A stretch of DNA of 64,000 bases from Enterobacter sp. kpr-6 (GCF_900116015.1 NZ_FOYH01000014.1:1-64000), one strand, 5' to 3'; counted from the stretch's first letter, positions 7,649 to 18,999 are shown. Numbers and translations: made by a program. Notes: generated by a model from the letters alone, not told the origin.

Positions 7649-10600
7649 ATGGCTAAGTTTTTTATCGATCGTCCGATTTTTGCCTGGGTGCTGGCGATTA
7701 TATTAATGATTGCTGGCGTACTGGCTATTATGCAACTGCCCGTCGCGCAATATCCCACGATTGCGCCGCCAGCAATTGCCGTGAGCGCGAACTATCCTGG
7801 CGCGGATGCCCAGACAGTTCAGGACACGGTGACGCAGGTTATCGAACAGAACATGAATGGCCTCGACAACCTGATGTATATGTCCTCCACCAGTGATTCG
7901 GCAGGTGGCGTGACGATCACCCTGACATTTAAGTCCGGCACTGAACCGGATATTGCTCAGGTGCAGGTGCAAAATAAGCTGCAACTGGCGATGCCACTGT
8001 TACCGCAGGAAGTGCAGCAACAAGGGATCAGCGTCGAGAAAGCGGGCAGTAACTTTCTGATGGTGGTAGGTTTCACCTCGGAAAATAAAGGGCTGACGCA
8101 GGAAGATATCGCGGACTATATTGCGTCAAACCTTAAAGATACGATCAGCCGCATTAATGGCGTGGGGGATGTTCAGCTTTTTGGTGCGCAATATGCCATG
8201 CGTATCTGGCTGAATACGGATTTCCTGAATAAATACAATCTGACAACGATTGACGTTATTAACCAAATCAAAGTGCAAAACGGGCAGATTGCTGCCGGAC
8301 AGTTAGGTGCGACCCCCGCCGTAGGTAATCAGCAGCTTAACGCGTCAATCATTGCGCAAACCCGATTAAAAGATCCTGAAGAGTTTGGAAACATTACGCT
8401 GCGCGTTAATGCGGATGGTTCTATGGTGCGTCTGAAAGATGTCGCACGTATTGTGCTCGGTGGCGAAAACTACAATGTCGTCACCAAAATAAACGGTCAG
8501 GATACCGCAGCGATAGGTATCAAACTTGCGACCGGGGCGAATGCGCTCGATACAGCCAAAGCGATCAAAGCAAAACTAAACGATCTTTCTGCGTTCTTCC
8601 CGCAAGGGCTTAGCGTTGTTTATCCCTACGACACCACGCCGTTCGTGCAGATTTCTATTCATGAAGTGGTAAAAACGCTGTGTGAAGCCATCATTCTTGT
8701 TTTCCTGGTCATGTATCTGTTCCTGCAAAATATTCGCGCGACCCTGATACCAACCATTGCTGTTCCTGTCGTACTGCTCGGCACATTTGCTGTACTGGCC
8801 GCGTTTGGCTATTCCATCAATACACTGACCATGTTCGGTATGGTGTTAGCCATTGGTCTGTTGGTCGATGACGCCATTGTGGTGGTTGAAAACGTTGAAC
8901 GTGTGATGGCAGAGGAGCATCTGCCGCCAAAGGCCGCTACACAAAAATCGATGAGTCAAATTCAGGGGGCACTGGTCGGGATTGCCATGGTGCTCTCGGC
9001 GGTATTTATTCCCATGGCTTTCTTTGGTGGTTCAACAGGGGAAATTTACCGGCAATTCTCGATTACCATCGTTTCAGCCATGGCGCTCTCCGTGCTGGTG
9101 GCCTTAATTCTGACGCCAGCACTCTGCGCGACATTACTAAAACCGGTAGATCCTGCAACGCATGGTCAGCAAAGCGGCTTTTTTGGCTGGTTTAATCAGG
9201 TCTTTGATCGCAGCACAAACCATTACACCGAAAGCGTCAGTGGCATTATCAGAAGTACCGGACGCTATCTGGTGGTGTATGTGCTGATTGTTGCCGGTAT
9301 GGCCGTGCTGTTTATGCGTCTTCCCACTTCGTTTCTGCCCGAGGAAGATCAGGGTGTATTTATGACGATGGTTCAGCTTCCTCCCGGCGCGACGCAGGCC
9401 CGGACGCAAAAGGTGCTGGATACGGTGACAGATTATTACCTTACTCATGAGAAAGAGAACGTTCAGTCGGTACTGTCGATTAACGGCTTCAGCTTTAGTG
9501 GTCAGGGGCAAAACACAGGGATGGCGTTTATCAGCCTGAAACCATGGGAAGAACGTCCCGGTAAAGAAAACAGCGTATTTGGTGTTGTCCAGCGGGCAAC
9601 CGCCGCGTTCAGCAAGATCAAAGATGGCATGGTATTCCCGTTTAACCTGCCTGCGATCCTTGAGCTGGGTACCGCAACAGGTTTTGACTTCCAGCTTATC
9701 GATCAGGCGAACCTCGGTCACGAGGCGCTGACGAAAGCGCGTAATGAACTGCTGGGCATGGTGCAGCAATATCCAGACAAACTGGTGCGTGTACGTGCCA
9801 ACGGGCTGCAGGATACTTCCCAGTTTAAAATTGATGTGGATAGCGAAAAAGCGCAGGCGTTAGGCGTCAGTCTTTCCGATATCAACCAGACGATCTCGAC
9901 CTCGCTGGGCGGTACTTACGTCAATGACTTCATCGATCATGGACGCGTTAAAAAAGTGTACGTGCAGGCAGATGCCAAATTCCGCATGTTGCCGTCCGAT
10001 GTGAAGAACCTTTATGTGCGTAATAACAAAGGTGAAATGACGCCATTCTCAGCCTTTACCACGTTGCGCTGGGTGTACGGTTCACCGCGCCTTGAGCGTT
10101 TCAACGGTTTACCGTCGATGGAAATCCTCGGGGAAGCCGCACCAGGTAAGAGTACCGGTGATGCCATGCTCCTGATGGAACAACTGGCCTCTAAGCTGCC
10201 TGCCGGAATAGGCTATGACTGGACAGGTATGTCCTATCAGGAACGGTTGTCCGGCAATCAGGCACCTGCGTTATACGCCATTTCATTAATCGTGGTTTTC
10301 CTCTGTCTTGCAGCGCTGTATGAAAGCTGGTCCATTCCATTTTCCGTCATGCTGGTGGTCCCGCTGGGTGTTATTGGGGCACTGCTCGCTGCGGCAATAA
10401 TGGGAATGAGCAATGACGTTTATTTCCAGGTGGGGCTGTTAACCACAATCGGTTTGTCTGCAAAGAACGCCATTTTGATTGTCGAATTTGCCAGGGATTT
10501 GATGGACAAAGAAGGCATGGGGCTGGCGGAGTCCACCCTTGCGGCCGTGCGTATGCGTCTTCGCCCGATCCTGATGACCTCACTGGCCTTTATTCTCGGT

Positions 10601-10759
10601 GTTATGCCGCTGGTGATAAGTTCCGGGGCAGGGAGTGGCGCACAGAATGCGGTGGGTATCGGGGTACTGGGGGGAATGCTGACGGCAACCTTGCTGGCGA
10701 TATTCTTCGTGCCCGTATTCTTTATCGTGATTGGGCAGTACTTCTTCAAAAAAGCCTGA
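7649..10759 (+). CDS. acrF: RND multidrug efflux transporter AcrF
   Basis: Inner-membrane proton/drug antiporter of 1036 aa, AcrB family, full length. The N-terminus [14 protein letters not shown] is the HAE1 family start. The two adjacent Asp of the TM4 proton relay are in [19 protein letters not shown], and the TM10 Lys in [18 protein letters not shown]. Two large periplasmic loops with porter and funnel domains follow TM1 and TM7. It works with AcrE and TolC to export drugs, dyes and bile salts. I see no truncation. Confidence 0.95.
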   Translation: MAKFFIDRPIFAWVLAIILMIAGVLAIMQLPVAQYPTIAPPAIAVSANYPGADAQTVQDTVTQVIEQNMNGLDNLMYMSSTSDSAGGVTITLTFKSGTEPDIAQVQVQNKLQLAMPLLPQEVQQQGISVEKAGSNFLMVVGFTSENKGLTQEDIADYIASNLKDTISRINGVGDVQLFGAQYAMRIWLNTDFLNKYNLTTIDVINQIKVQNGQIAAGQLGATPAVGNQQLNASIIAQTRLKDPEEFGNITLRVNADGSMVRLKDVARIVLGGENYNVVTKINGQDTAAIGIKLATGANALDTAKAIKAKLNDLSAFFPQGLSVVYPYDTTPFVQISIHEVVKTLCEAIILVFLVMYLFLQNIRATLIPTIAVPVVLLGTFAVLAAFGYSINTLTMFGMVLAIGLLVDDAIVVVENVERVMAEEHLPPKAATQKSMSQIQGALVGIAMVLSAVFIPMAFFGGSTGEIYRQFSITIVSAMALSVLVALILTPALCATLLKPVDPATHGQQSGFFGWFNQVFDRSTNHYTESVSGIIRSTGRYLVVYVLIVAGMAVLFMRLPTSFLPEEDQGVFMTMVQLPPGATQARTQKVLDTVTDYYLTHEKENVQSVLSINGFSFSGQGQNTGMAFISLKPWEERPGKENSVFGVVQRATAAFSKIKDGMVFPFNLPAILELGTATGFDFQLIDQANLGHEALTKARNELLGMVQQYPDKLVRVRANGLQDTSQFKIDVDSEKAQALGVSLSDINQTISTSLGGTYVNDFIDHGRVKKVYVQADAKFRMLPSDVKNLYVRNNKGEMTPFSAFTTLRWVYGSPRLERFNGLPSMEILGEAAPGKSTGDAMLLMEQLASKLPAGIGYDWTGMSYQERLSGNQAPALYAISLIVVFLCLAALYESWSIPFSVMLVVPLGVIGALLAAAIMGMSNDVYFQVGLLTTIGLSAKNAILIVEFARDLMDKEGMGLAESTLAAVRMRLRPILMTSLAFILGVMPLVISSGAGSGAQNAVGIGVLGGMLTATLLAIFFVPVFFIVIGQYFFKKA

Positions 10760-10772
10760 TAGCAATGAACGC

Positions 10773-10805
10773 GCCCCATCCGCACCGTAGCGGGTGGGGC
10801 TTTTT
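10773..10805 (+). terminator. acrEF terminator
   Basis: Stem GCCCCATCCGC / GCGGGTGGGGC (one G-T pair) followed by TTTTT, 13 bp after acrF. It abuts the convergent cyclic-di-GMP gene. Confidence 0.88.
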
Positions 10806-10806
10806 A

Positions 10807-12864
10807 TTATCCCGTGCAGCCCAGCCTTGTGGCCTCATCTGCAGAAATGGGTTTACCGAGCAGATACCCCTGCAAAGTGTTGCAGCCCAGTTCGGTCAGA
10901 AACGCCTGCTGTTCTTCGGTTTCCACACCTTCCGCCACAACTTTCAAATTTAACGTCTTCGCCAGGGCCACAATCGCCGACACAATAGTGGCGTCGCCAC
11001 CCTCACGACTCAGATCTTTTACGAATGCCCGATCAATTTTAAGTTCGCAAGCGGGCAAACGTTTCAGATACAGCAGGCTGGAATAGCCAGTGCCGAAATC
11101 GTCGATCGACGCTTTAATCCCTGCGTTGGTCAACTCGGTCAGAACGCGCACGCTTTCTTCCGGGTTGCTCATCGCCGTGGTTTCAGTCACTTCCAGGATC
11201 AGTTTATCCGCAGGTAATTGATGCTTCTGCAAACTGCCGAGGACGTGATCAATCAGGCCGGGTTGCTCAAATTGCAGCGTGGATAAATTGACCGCGACAG
11301 ACCATGTGGTATTGCCTTGTAGATGCCATTCCCGCAACTGTCGGCAGGCTTCATCAATCACCCAGTTTCCAATCGGCACGATCAAACCGGTTTTCTCTGC
11401 CAGCGGAAGAAATACATCAGGCGTTAATAATCCCCGCTTACCATGCTGCCAGCGTAACAGCGCCTCAAAGCCTACCGTCGGGCCTGCCGGAGCCTGGAAT
11501 TTTGGCTGATAAAGCAAGTGCAGCTCATTACGATCCAGCGCCTGCCACAGGTCATTCATTAGCTGTAAATGTGTCTGGGCCAGCGTGTTCATCGATGGCT
11601 GGAAGAAGTGATAGCCGTTGCGCCCCATATGTTTGGTGTGATACATCGCGGCGTCAGCATTGAACATCAATTCGCGTTCATTTTTACCGTCATGGGGATA
11701 CAGCGCGATCCCAACGCTCAGGGTGACGATCAGTTCATACGGCTCAAGGGTATAGGGATGGTCAATGGCGCGCACCAGCGCACTGGCAAGCGTAGCCGCT
11801 TCGTCAGGTGCGCTCACTTCCGCCAGCAAAACAAACTCATCACCCCCGATGCGAGCCAGGGTGTATTGCCCTTTTAACGGCTTTTGCAGCCGCTCGGTCA
11901 CAGCCACTAACAGCCGGTCGCCGGTGTCATGACCGTACGCGTCGTTTACCGCCTTAAAGCCATCCAGATCCATAAACATCAGGGCAAAAAAACTGCCTTC
12001 GCGCCGGGCTTTATTTATCGCCTGATCGAGTCGATCTTCCAGCAGAACGCGATTGGGCAGCCGGGTTAGCGTGTCATGCAATGCCAGTTGTGCCAGCTCA
12101 CGATTCGCTTCAGCAAGGGAACTGGCTAAAAGCGAAGTGCGAGCCTGTAGACGGGCATCGAGCATTGAAACCAGCAGCGTAATACCCAAAATAGAGAGCG
12201 CGACAACGCTCACCAGCAGTGCCAGCCAGCTTCCGTTGACCCCGTGATGCATTAAGTGATGCTGCTCGGGAAAAAGTGCGGCTTTCATTCCGGTGTAGTG
12301 CATACCCGCAATCGCCACGCCCATTAAAATGGCCGCACCGGCGCGCAGTAACGCCACCTGCGCCGCTTCCCGGCGTAAACGGAACGTCAGCCACAGCGCG
12401 GCCCAGGATGCGGCAAGAGCGATGACCAGCGACGCGGCAACCCAGCGCATGTCCCAGACAATAGCCGGTGAGACCTGCAGCGCTGCCATGCCGGTATAGT
12501 GCATTGCCGCGATCCCTGAGCCCATCACCAGTGAGCCTGGAATTAACCGGCGCAGATGCAACTGTGGCGCACTAACCAGCCATAGCGCGAACAGTGAGGC
12601 GCTAATGGCGATAACCATCGACAGGCCGGTGATGAGCGGGTCGTAGTTCATGCGCATGGTCAGTTCCATGGACAGCATGCCGATAAAATGCATCGCCCAG
12701 ATACCAATACCCATGGACACACCGCCGCCTGCCAGCCAGTACCAGGCCGTTTTATCGGACAGGGTCGTGACCCGGCCCGCCATATTTAGCGCGGTATATG
12801 AAGCCAGGATGGCGACAATAAAAGAAATAACAACAAGGATTTGGTCGTATTGGTTAACCAGCAT
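10807..12864 (-). CDS. MHYT-GGDEF-EAL cyclic-di-GMP enzyme
   Basis: Membrane protein of 685 aa. The N-terminal seven-helix MHYT sensor (about 1-235) carries MHF at 58-60 and MHYT at 121-124 and 188-191, thought to bind a metal and sense oxygen, CO or NO. GGDEF is intact at 340-344. The EAL domain has E467-A-L, DDFGTGYSS at 588-596 and EGVET at 645-649. Both diguanylate cyclase and phosphodiesterase sites look functional. I see no RxxD inhibitory site before GGDEF. The layout resembles Pseudomonas MucR/NbdA. It is absent from this place in E. coli K-12, so it is an accessory gene. Confidence 0.9.
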   Translation of the reverse strand: MLVNQYDQILVVISFIVAILASYTALNMAGRVTTLSDKTAWYWLAGGGVSMGIGIWAMHFIGMLSMELTMRMNYDPLITGLSMVIAISASLFALWLVSAPQLHLRRLIPGSLVMGSGIAAMHYTGMAALQVSPAIVWDMRWVAASLVIALAASWAALWLTFRLRREAAQVALLRAGAAILMGVAIAGMHYTGMKAALFPEQHHLMHHGVNGSWLALLVSVVALSILGITLLVSMLDARLQARTSLLASSLAEANRELAQLALHDTLTRLPNRVLLEDRLDQAINKARREGSFFALMFMDLDGFKAVNDAYGHDTGDRLLVAVTERLQKPLKGQYTLARIGGDEFVLLAEVSAPDEAATLASALVRAIDHPYTLEPYELIVTLSVGIALYPHDGKNERELMFNADAAMYHTKHMGRNGYHFFQPSMNTLAQTHLQLMNDLWQALDRNELHLLYQPKFQAPAGPTVGFEALLRWQHGKRGLLTPDVFLPLAEKTGLIVPIGNWVIDEACRQLREWHLQGNTTWSVAVNLSTLQFEQPGLIDHVLGSLQKHQLPADKLILEVTETTAMSNPEESVRVLTELTNAGIKASIDDFGTGYSSLLYLKRLPACELKIDRAFVKDLSREGGDATIVSAIVALAKTLNLKVVAEGVETEEQQAFLTELGCNTLQGYLLGKPISADEATRLGCTG

Positions 12865-13025
12865 GATGTCATCAACTTATTCATTAAAAACGTTATGCAT
12901 GAGTACAGTCGTGCAGGCCAGGAAAGCTGAGACAGTATCACTGTAAAAAGACGTGTGAAATATTTTTAAATCCCTTCTTTATTAAAGGGATAGCGGCAAG
13001 TTCATCTATTTATGCAAATAGCAGA

Positions 13026-13190
13026 TTAATCAAGCTCAGCGCAATCAACCAGTTTTAACGGGTTAACTGAATTCATATTACGGCACTTATCGCTTTCCGT
13101 AGTTAAGAACTCGATCCATTGCATAATCAGGGCGTCAAAAATGAATACCGTCAGGGCAAAAACAATGAGCCAAAAATATTTACGAATCAT
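13026..13190 (-). CDS. yhdU: Small membrane protein YhdU
   Basis: A 54-aa protein with one N-terminal transmembrane helix (KYFWLIVFALTVFIFDALIM) and a short polar tail containing CRNMNSVNPLKLVDCAE with two Cys. It matches the small E. coli protein YhdU found beside fis. The frame is open 50 codons upstream, but that part has no protein character and overlaps the fis terminator. The ribosome binding site is weak. Function is unknown. Confidence 0.7.
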   Translation of the reverse strand: MIRKYFWLIVFALTVFIFDALIMQWIEFLTTESDKCRNMNSVNPLKLVDCAELD

Positions 13191-13296
13191 ATTGAGAGTT
13201 CTGTTTCCACGGTGTGAAGAGCAGGCAATATACCTGAAAAAAAGCCAATGAAAAGATGAAGGCGCAATGATTTTTGTCAGGATTTTTAGCAATAAA

Positions 13297-13328
13297 AAAG
13301 GCGCTTCCCCATGCCGGTGAGCGCCTTT
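13297..13328 (-). terminator. dusB-fis terminator
   Basis: Stem AAAGGCGCT / AGCGCCTTT, followed on the minus strand by a T run (complement of 13294-13299). It ends the dusB-fis transcript. Confidence 0.85.
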
Positions 13329-13354
13329 ATAAACAAACACTTAACTGATTAGTA

Positions 13355-13651
13355 TCAGTTCATGCCGTATTTTTTCAATTTTTTACGCAGCGTACCACGG
13401 TTGATGCCCATCATCAGGGCAGCGCGCGTTTGGTTCCCGCGGGTGTATTGCATCACCATGTCCAACAATGGCTGTTCAACTTCAGCCAATACCAGCTCAT
13501 ACAGGTCACTCACATCCTGACCATTCAGTTGAGCAAAATAGTTCTTCAGTGCCTGTTTTACCGAGTCACGCAGAGGTTTTTGAGTTACCTGGTCCTGAGA
13601 GTTAACGGTAGAAACGGTCAGTACGTCAGAATTTACGCGTTGTTCGAACAT
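13355..13651 (-). CDS. fis: Nucleoid protein Fis
   Basis: DNA-bending nucleoid protein of 98 aa, the exact family length, and as far as I recall identical to E. coli Fis. The N-terminal beta-hairpin arm used for Hin/Gin recombination and the C-terminal helix-turn-helix ([27 protein letters not shown]) are intact. It activates rRNA promoters, shapes chromosome topology and autorepresses. It is co-transcribed behind dusB from a growth-rate-controlled promoter at 14682-14710. Confidence 0.98.
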   Translation of the reverse strand: MFEQRVNSDVLTVSTVNSQDQVTQKPLRDSVKQALKNYFAQLNGQDVSDLYELVLAEVEQPLLDMVMQYTRGNQTRAALMMGINRGTLRKKLKKYGMN

Positions 13652-13676
13652 AGTTCTGTCAGCTCTTTATTTCTGT

Positions 13677-14642
13677 TTACGCAAAATTTTCGAAGTATGC
13701 CTCCAACGCCTCCAGCTGATCGCTGGCATCCTCAATGGCGTTGAATGTGCGCCGAAACTGGTCATTTGGAGCGTGTTCCTGGAGATACCAGGATACGTGT
13801 TTCCGCGCAATTCGGTACCCCTTTGCCTGACCGTAAAAGTCATGCAGTTCCCGAACGTGCGCACAAAGCAAGCGCTTCACCTCTGCCAACGGCAAGGGGG
13901 GGAGCAGCTCTCCAGTGTCCAGATAGTGCTGGATTTCCCGAAAGATCCAGGGTCTTCCCTGAGCCGCGCGACCTATCATCAGAGCATCAGCCCCTGTATA
14001 GTCGAGCACAGCTCTGGCTTTAAGCGGGTCAGTAATGTCGCCATTCGCGATAATCGGAATGGAAACCTTCTGCTTAACTGCCCGAATACTGTTGTATTCC
14101 GCGTCTCCGTTGAACAAACAGGCGCGAGTGCGTCCATGTATGGTCAGAGCCTGGATACCACAATCTTCAGCCAGTTGGGCAATTTCTACGCAGTTACGGT
14201 GTTCTGGAGCCCAGCCCGTACGAATCTTAAGCGTGACAGGAACGTCCACTGCTGCCACCACCGCCGTCAGGATAGACTTCACCAGATCGGGGTGCTGCAA
14301 AAGGGCTGAACCTGCTAACTTGCGATTCACCTTCTTAGCCGGGCAGCCCATATTAATATCAATAATCTGGGCACCGCTTGCCACGTTAATACGTGCGGCT
14401 TCCGCCATTTCTTCCGGCACGCTACCGGCGATTTGCACGGTACGAATACCAGGCTCATCAACGTGCACCATCCGTAAGCGTGATTTATCACTTTCCCAAA
14501 CCTGAGGGTTAGATGACATCATCTCGGATACGGTTAAACCCGCTCCCATCTCGTAGCACAGCGTCCTGAATGGTCTGTCAGTAATGCCAGCCATCGGGGC
14601 TGCGATCAGGCGATTTCTGAGCTGGTGGTGTCCGATTCGCAT
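13677..14642 (-). CDS. dusB: tRNA-dihydrouridine synthase B
   Basis: FMN-dependent enzyme of 321 aa that reduces uridine to dihydrouridine in the tRNA D-loop. The TIM barrel begins with [13 protein letters not shown]. The catalytic Cys100 is in [20 protein letters not shown], and the phosphate-binding ANGDI and [11 protein letters not shown] motifs are present. It is first in the dusB-fis operon, 25 bp before fis, as across the enterobacteria. Confidence 0.97.
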   Translation of the reverse strand: MRIGHHQLRNRLIAAPMAGITDRPFRTLCYEMGAGLTVSEMMSSNPQVWESDKSRLRMVHVDEPGIRTVQIAGSVPEEMAEAARINVASGAQIIDINMGCPAKKVNRKLAGSALLQHPDLVKSILTAVVAAVDVPVTLKIRTGWAPEHRNCVEIAQLAEDCGIQALTIHGRTRACLFNGDAEYNSIRAVKQKVSIPIIANGDITDPLKARAVLDYTGADALMIGRAAQGRPWIFREIQHYLDTGELLPPLPLAEVKRLLCAHVRELHDFYGQAKGYRIARKHVSWYLQEHAPNDQFRRTFNAIEDASDQLEALEAYFENFA

Positions 14643-14965
14643 GAGTTAAGAAATGACCATACTGTGACTGCAAGGCGGCGTATATTACGCATTTTTTTCA
14701 TGAGATGAAAGGCCAAACTTTGAACAATCCTCTGAGGTGGATCAAAGAATCGCGGTTAAAAGAGTTGGCCTTGTTTAATTCACCATACAAATCATTAAGT
14801 TATAATTTTATGTTGAATTTTTATACGCTTACAATTTTGCGTAACTTCTCAATTTTTCTTAAATTGCCGCCATCATCGCCAGATAATCTGCTGATTTAAT
14901 CAGCAAATTATCCTCCTGTAATGTGATCACCGCCTCATTTCAGGACAGGATCGCGACGCGTATTG
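14643..14965. other. prmA-dusB intergenic region (323 bp)
   Basis: No gene is seen. It contains the dusB-fis promoter near the dusB end and an inverted repeat TGCTGATT / AATCAGCA at 14889-14905 that may end the prmA transcript. A 64-codon frame here (14705-14899) has no ribosome binding site or family likeness. Confidence 0.6.
14682..14710 (-). promoter_or_regulatory. dusB-fis promoter
   Basis: On the minus strand TTTCAT (14705-14710), a 17-bp spacer and TAATAT (14682-14687) are followed by a GC-rich discriminator CGCCGCC. This matches the E. coli fis promoter, which is controlled by growth rate, ppGpp/DksA and Fis itself. Confidence 0.8.
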
Positions 14966-15847
14966 TTACTTTTTACGCCCGGTAATACGGCACCATTCTT
15001 CTTTCTCAACGACCGGATCCAGCGTAAAGCGTTCAGTGTAGGCTTCACATACGCTTTCTGCCTGGCTGGCAAGAATGCCAGAAAGACCCAGAAAACCACC
15101 TGTAGCAGGCAGCACGCTGATTAATGGGGCCAGTTCACGTAACGGGCCTGCCAGGATGTTGGCGACCACCACATCGGCTTTCATCTCCTCTGGCTGGTCC
15201 TGAGGAAGGTAAAGCGCCAGGCGATCTGAGACGCCGTTGCGCTCGGCGTTATCACGGCTGGCCTGAATCGCCTGCGGATCGATATCGATCCCAATCGCTT
15301 TAGCCGCGCCGAGCTTCAGCGCGGCGATCGCGAGGATGCCGGAGCCGCAGCCGAAATCGATCACGGTTTTACCTTCCAGATCGAGTCCATCCAGCCATTG
15401 CAGACATAACGACGTGGTAGGGTGCGTCCCGGTACCAAATGCGAGGCCGGGATCGAGCATCACGTTGACCGCGTTCGCATCCGGCACATCGCGCCAGCTT
15501 GGGCAGATCCACAGACGCTCACCGAAGCGCATCGGGTGGAAATTCTCCATCCACTCGCGCTCCCAGTCTTTGTCTTCCAGTTGCTCGATTTTGTGCGCGA
15601 AACCTGCGCCCAGCAGCGGATGCTGTTCCAGCATCGCCACCACCTCGTTCATCTCCGTTTCGGCATCAAACAGACCGATAACGTCGGTATCGCCCCACAG
15701 ACGGGTTTCCCCCGGCAGCGGTTCAAATACAGGGGTGTCGTGCGTATCCTGGAAGGTGATCGACACTGCGCCCGTTTCAAGGAGCGCGTCACTTAACGCT
15801 TCGGCATTCGCCCCGGTTGTGTTCAGTTTTAATTGGATCCACGGCAT
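14966..15847 (-). CDS. prmA: Ribosomal protein L11 methyltransferase
   Basis: SAM-dependent enzyme of 293 aa that trimethylates ribosomal protein L11. The N-terminal substrate-recognition domain (about 1-60) is joined by a linker to a Rossmann methyltransferase with the SAM motif [20 protein letters not shown] near 163. [10 protein letters not shown] is the L11-methyltransferase motif. It lies 11 bp after panF and shares its direction. Length equals the family norm. Confidence 0.96.
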   Translation of the reverse strand: MPWIQLKLNTTGANAEALSDALLETGAVSITFQDTHDTPVFEPLPGETRLWGDTDVIGLFDAETEMNEVVAMLEQHPLLGAGFAHKIEQLEDKDWEREWMENFHPMRFGERLWICPSWRDVPDANAVNVMLDPGLAFGTGTHPTTSLCLQWLDGLDLEGKTVIDFGCGSGILAIAALKLGAAKAIGIDIDPQAIQASRDNAERNGVSDRLALYLPQDQPEEMKADVVVANILAGPLRELAPLISVLPATGGFLGLSGILASQAESVCEAYTERFTLDPVVEKEEWCRITGRKK

Positions 15848-15858
15848 GGCAAAACTCT

Positions 15859-17316
15859 TTATTTATCAGATGTAATAACGCTGGCATCGGGAACGGGGCG
15901 ACCAAAGCGGTTCCCGATAATAAACGCCAGTAAACTTAATAAAAGCGACGGCACAATCGGGTGGAACCCGAGGTACTGGATCTTAAACGTCGCCAGCACC
16001 GCATACAGTACGCCGCCTGTGATCATAGCGCTCAATGCACCGGCTGCGTTGGCGCGCTCCCAGTAAAGACCGAGTACCAGCGGCCAGAGGAAAACCGCTT
16101 CCAGCCCGCCAAAAGCCAGCAGGTTCAGCCAGATGATCATCTCCGGTGGACGCCATGCCGCCAGCAGCAGCAGCGCACTGAGCACCAGAGTAATCACCGA
16201 TGACATCCGCTTGAGCCGCTTTTCATTATGGATATGCTCAGGATGCAGGTTCAGGTACAGATCTTTAATGATCGTAGCGGAACTTTGCAGCAACTGGGCG
16301 TTAATCGTGGACATGATGGCGGCCATCGGCGCGGCAAGGAAAATCCCGGCAGCAAACGGCGGCAGGACTTTGACCATCAGGGTTGGGATGACCAGGTCCG
16401 GCACGGTCAGATCCGGGATCACCGCACGGCCTAGCGCGCCAGCCAGATGCATTCCCAGCATCAGAATCGCCACCACAATGGTGCCGATGATAATGCCGCG
16501 ATGCACCGCTTTGCTGTCTTTATAAGAGATGCAGCGCACCGCCGTATGCGGCAGGCCAATCACGCCAAAACAGACCAGCACCCAGAAAGAGGTCATGAAC
16601 ATGGGCGACAGAATATCGTCGGCCCCTTGCGGCGTGACCAGCTTGGGATCGATATGACGCAGCGTCTCTACGGCATTGCTGACGCCACCAGCGGCGTGAA
16701 CCACGCCCACCAGCAGCACAATCGTGCCGATCAGCATTACCAGGCCCTGCATCGTGTCGTTCAGCACGCTGGCACGGAAGCCGCCGTACGCGGTATAGAG
16801 CGCAATACTGATACCAAAAATCAGCAGGCCGGTTTCGTAAGGGATCCCCGCTGCTGTCTCCAGCAGGCGCGCACCGCCAATAAATTGCACCGCCATCGCG
16901 CCAATAAAGGCCACCAGCAGGCTGATGCTCGCCAGCCACACCAGCAGGCGGCTCTGATAGCGGCCAAACAGCATATCGTTGAGGGTCACCGCATTATAAC
17001 GGCGCGCCAGAATAGCGAATTTTTTGCCCAGAATACCGAGCGACAGCCAGATGGCGGGCAACTGGATCATCGCCAGCAGCACCCAACCCAGCCCGTATTT
17101 ATAGGCCGCGCCCGGTCCGCCAATAAATGAACTGGCGCTGATATAAGTCGCGGTCAGGGTCATCGCCAGCACCACGCCACCCATAGAGCGGCTGCCGAGG
17201 AAAAACTCGTTTAAGAATGTCCCTGCCGTGCGTTGCCTCATGGCATAAACGGAAAGGCCAAAGACCACCAGAAGATACGCAATCAGAGGCAGAATCACTT
17301 CAAGCTGCATCGTCAT
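15859..17316 (-). CDS. panF: Sodium/pantothenate symporter PanF
   Basis: Inner-membrane sodium/solute symporter of 485 aa (SSS family) that imports pantothenate, the coenzyme A precursor. About 13 hydrophobic helices are present. The family segments GGRAxSxxxxxAxxMSA-like [21 protein letters not shown] and [19 protein letters not shown] are clear. Its start overlaps the end of yhdT by 17 bp, so translation is probably coupled. Confidence 0.95.
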   Translation of the reverse strand: MTMQLEVILPLIAYLLVVFGLSVYAMRQRTAGTFLNEFFLGSRSMGGVVLAMTLTATYISASSFIGGPGAAYKYGLGWVLLAMIQLPAIWLSLGILGKKFAILARRYNAVTLNDMLFGRYQSRLLVWLASISLLVAFIGAMAVQFIGGARLLETAAGIPYETGLLIFGISIALYTAYGGFRASVLNDTMQGLVMLIGTIVLLVGVVHAAGGVSNAVETLRHIDPKLVTPQGADDILSPMFMTSFWVLVCFGVIGLPHTAVRCISYKDSKAVHRGIIIGTIVVAILMLGMHLAGALGRAVIPDLTVPDLVIPTLMVKVLPPFAAGIFLAAPMAAIMSTINAQLLQSSATIIKDLYLNLHPEHIHNEKRLKRMSSVITLVLSALLLLAAWRPPEMIIWLNLLAFGGLEAVFLWPLVLGLYWERANAAGALSAMITGGVLYAVLATFKIQYLGFHPIVPSLLLSLLAFIIGNRFGRPVPDASVITSDK

Positions 17317-17542
17317 TCTCCAGGGAGATATCGCGGTAAATAAATTTCACCATGGCCCAGCACAGCAAAATAAAAAGGAGTGGGATCAGCAGGCAGGCCA
17401 TCTCAAACCAGTGCGGCAAACCAGTAATGCCCGCCGTCGAATCAGGTAAGTAAGCAGCCACTAACCATGCAGCCAGATAGAAAAGGGTCAGCCCCAGCGC
17501 CCAGCGCGCTTCTTTATGGGCCTGAACAAAACGCATGTCCAT
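17300..17542 (-). CDS. yhdT: Small membrane protein YhdT (DUF997)
   Basis: An 80-aa membrane protein with two hydrophobic helices (about 16-33 and 47-67) and a charged C-terminus. It always precedes panF in enterobacteria and overlaps it here, so it may help PanF fold or work; that is inference from position only. The DUF997 family has no established function. Confidence 0.9.
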   Translation of the reverse strand: MDMRFVQAHKEARWALGLTLFYLAAWLVAAYLPDSTAGITGLPHWFEMACLLIPLLFILLCWAMVKFIYRDISLENDDAA

Positions 17543-17603
17543 TTTTATCCCCTACGGATGAAGAAAGCGGGGATTGTACCTGATGGGCCAGGCCTGTCCC
17601 CAG

Positions 17604-17632
17604 AAATAAAAAAGGCCGGGGATCCCGGCCTT
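17604..17632 (-). terminator. aroQ-accBC operon terminator
   Basis: Perfect 9-bp stem AAGGCCGGG / CCCGGCCTT with GAT loop, followed on the minus strand by a T-rich run. It is 18 bp beyond accC. Confidence 0.9.
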
Positions 17633-17649
17633 AGGCGTGAACTGCGCGA

Positions 17650-18999
17650 TTACTTCTCCTGAAGACCGAGTTTTTTCTCCAGGTAGTGGATATTGGTTCC
17701 ACCGTGCTGGAAGTTCTCGTCATTCATGATGCGGGTCTGCAGATCAACGTTGGTTTTGATGCCGTCGATGATCAGCTCCTGCAACGCATTTTTCATGCGC
17801 GCAATGGCCACTTCACGCGTTTCGCCGAAGCAGATCAGCTTGCCGATCATGGAATCGTAATACGGCGGCACGGTATAGCCCGCGTAAATGTGCGATTCCC
17901 AGCGCACACCAAAGCCACCCGGCGCGTGGAAACGCGTAATTTTACCCGGGCTTGGCAGGAAGGTGTTCGGATCTTCGGCGTTGATACGGCACTCAACAGC
18001 GTGGCCGTTAACAATCACGTCTTCCTGTTTGATGGACAGCGGCTGACCGGCAGCAATGCGCAACTGCTCTTTGATCAGATCCACGCCGGTGATCATCTCG
18101 GTTACCGGATGTTCAACCTGAATACGGGTGTTCATTTCAATGAAATAGAACTCGCCGTTTTCGAACAGGAACTCAAAGGTACCCGCGCCACGATAGCCGA
18201 TTTCCACGCAGGCTTTTGAGCAGCGCTCGCCGATGAAACGACGCAGTTCAGGCGTGATGCCCGGTGCCGGCGCTTCTTCAACCACTTTCTGGTGACGACG
18301 CTGCATGGAGCAGTCGCGCTCAGCCAGATAAATGGCGTTACCCTGACCGTCTGCCAGCACCTGAATTTCGATGTGGCGTGGGTTCTCAAGGTATTTTTCC
18401 ATGTACACCATGTCATTGTTGAAAGCGGCTTTCGCTTCAGCTTTGGTCATGGAGATGGATTGCGCCAGTTCAGCGTCGCTGCGCACAACGCGCATACCGC
18501 GACCGCCGCCGCCGCCGGAGGCTTTGATAATGACCGGATAACCGATGCGTTTTGCATGCGCGCGGTTAGCATCCATATCGTCGCCCAGCGGGCCGTCGGA
18601 ACCTGGTACGGTCGGAACGCCCGCTTTCTTCATCGCGGTGATCGCCGACACTTTGTCACCCATCAGGCGAATAGTGTCAGCTTTCGGGCCGATGAAGGTA
18701 AAGCCGGAGCGCTCAACCTGCTCAGCAAAGTTGGCGTTCTCAGACAGGAAGCCATAACCCGGGTGGATTGCCACCGCGCCGGTGATTTCAGCGGCGCTGA
18801 TGATAGCCGGGATATTCAGATAGCTTTTTACGGAGGGTGCCGGCCCGATACAAACTGTTTCGTCTGCCAGCAACACATGTTTTAAATCGCGATCCGCAGT
18901 CGAGTGCACGGCGACAGTCTTGATGCCCAGTTCTTTACAGGCACGAAGAATACGCAGAGCAATCTCGCCACGGTTGGCGATAACAATTTTATCCAGCAT
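17650..18999 (-). CDS. accC: Acetyl-CoA carboxylase biotin carboxylase subunit
   Basis: Biotin carboxylase of 449 aa. It carboxylates the biotin carried by AccB with ATP and bicarbonate, the first half-reaction of malonyl-CoA formation. The ATP-grasp fold shows Lys159 and the glycine loop SGGGGGRGM, plus the catalytic stretch [14 protein letters not shown] near 288. The spacing to accB is 11 bp, the classic accBC arrangement. Confidence 0.98.
   Translation of the reverse strand: MLDKIVIANRGEIALRILRACKELGIKTVAVHSTADRDLKHVLLADETVCIGPAPSVKSYLNIPAIISAAEITGAVAIHPGYGFLSENANFAEQVERSGFTFIGPKADTIRLMGDKVSAITAMKKAGVPTVPGSDGPLGDDMDANRAHAKRIGYPVIIKASGGGGGRGMRVVRSDAELAQSISMTKAEAKAAFNNDMVYMEKYLENPRHIEIQVLADGQGNAIYLAERDCSMQRRHQKVVEEAPAPGITPELRRFIGERCSKACVEIGYRGAGTFEFLFENGEFYFIEMNTRIQVEHPVTEMITGVDLIKEQLRIAAGQPLSIKQEDVIVNGHAVECRINAEDPNTFLPSPGKITRFHAPGGFGVRWESHIYAGYTVPPYYDSMIGKLICFGETREVAIARMKNALQELIIDGIKTNVDLQTRIMNDENFQHGGTNIHYLEKKLGLQEK

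Noticed and set aside
9137-9769. Minus-strand frame of 210 codons inside acrF
   Set aside because: Antisense shadow of the conserved AcrF periplasmic loop with no recognisable domain.
14705-14899. 64-codon plus-strand frame upstream of dusB
   Set aside because: It starts in the known fis promoter -35 region, has no ribosome binding site, and has no homology I recognise.
16447-17130. Plus-strand frame of 227 codons opposite panF
   Set aside because: His/Gln/Arg-rich antisense shadow of a membrane-protein gene, without family likeness or ribosome binding site.
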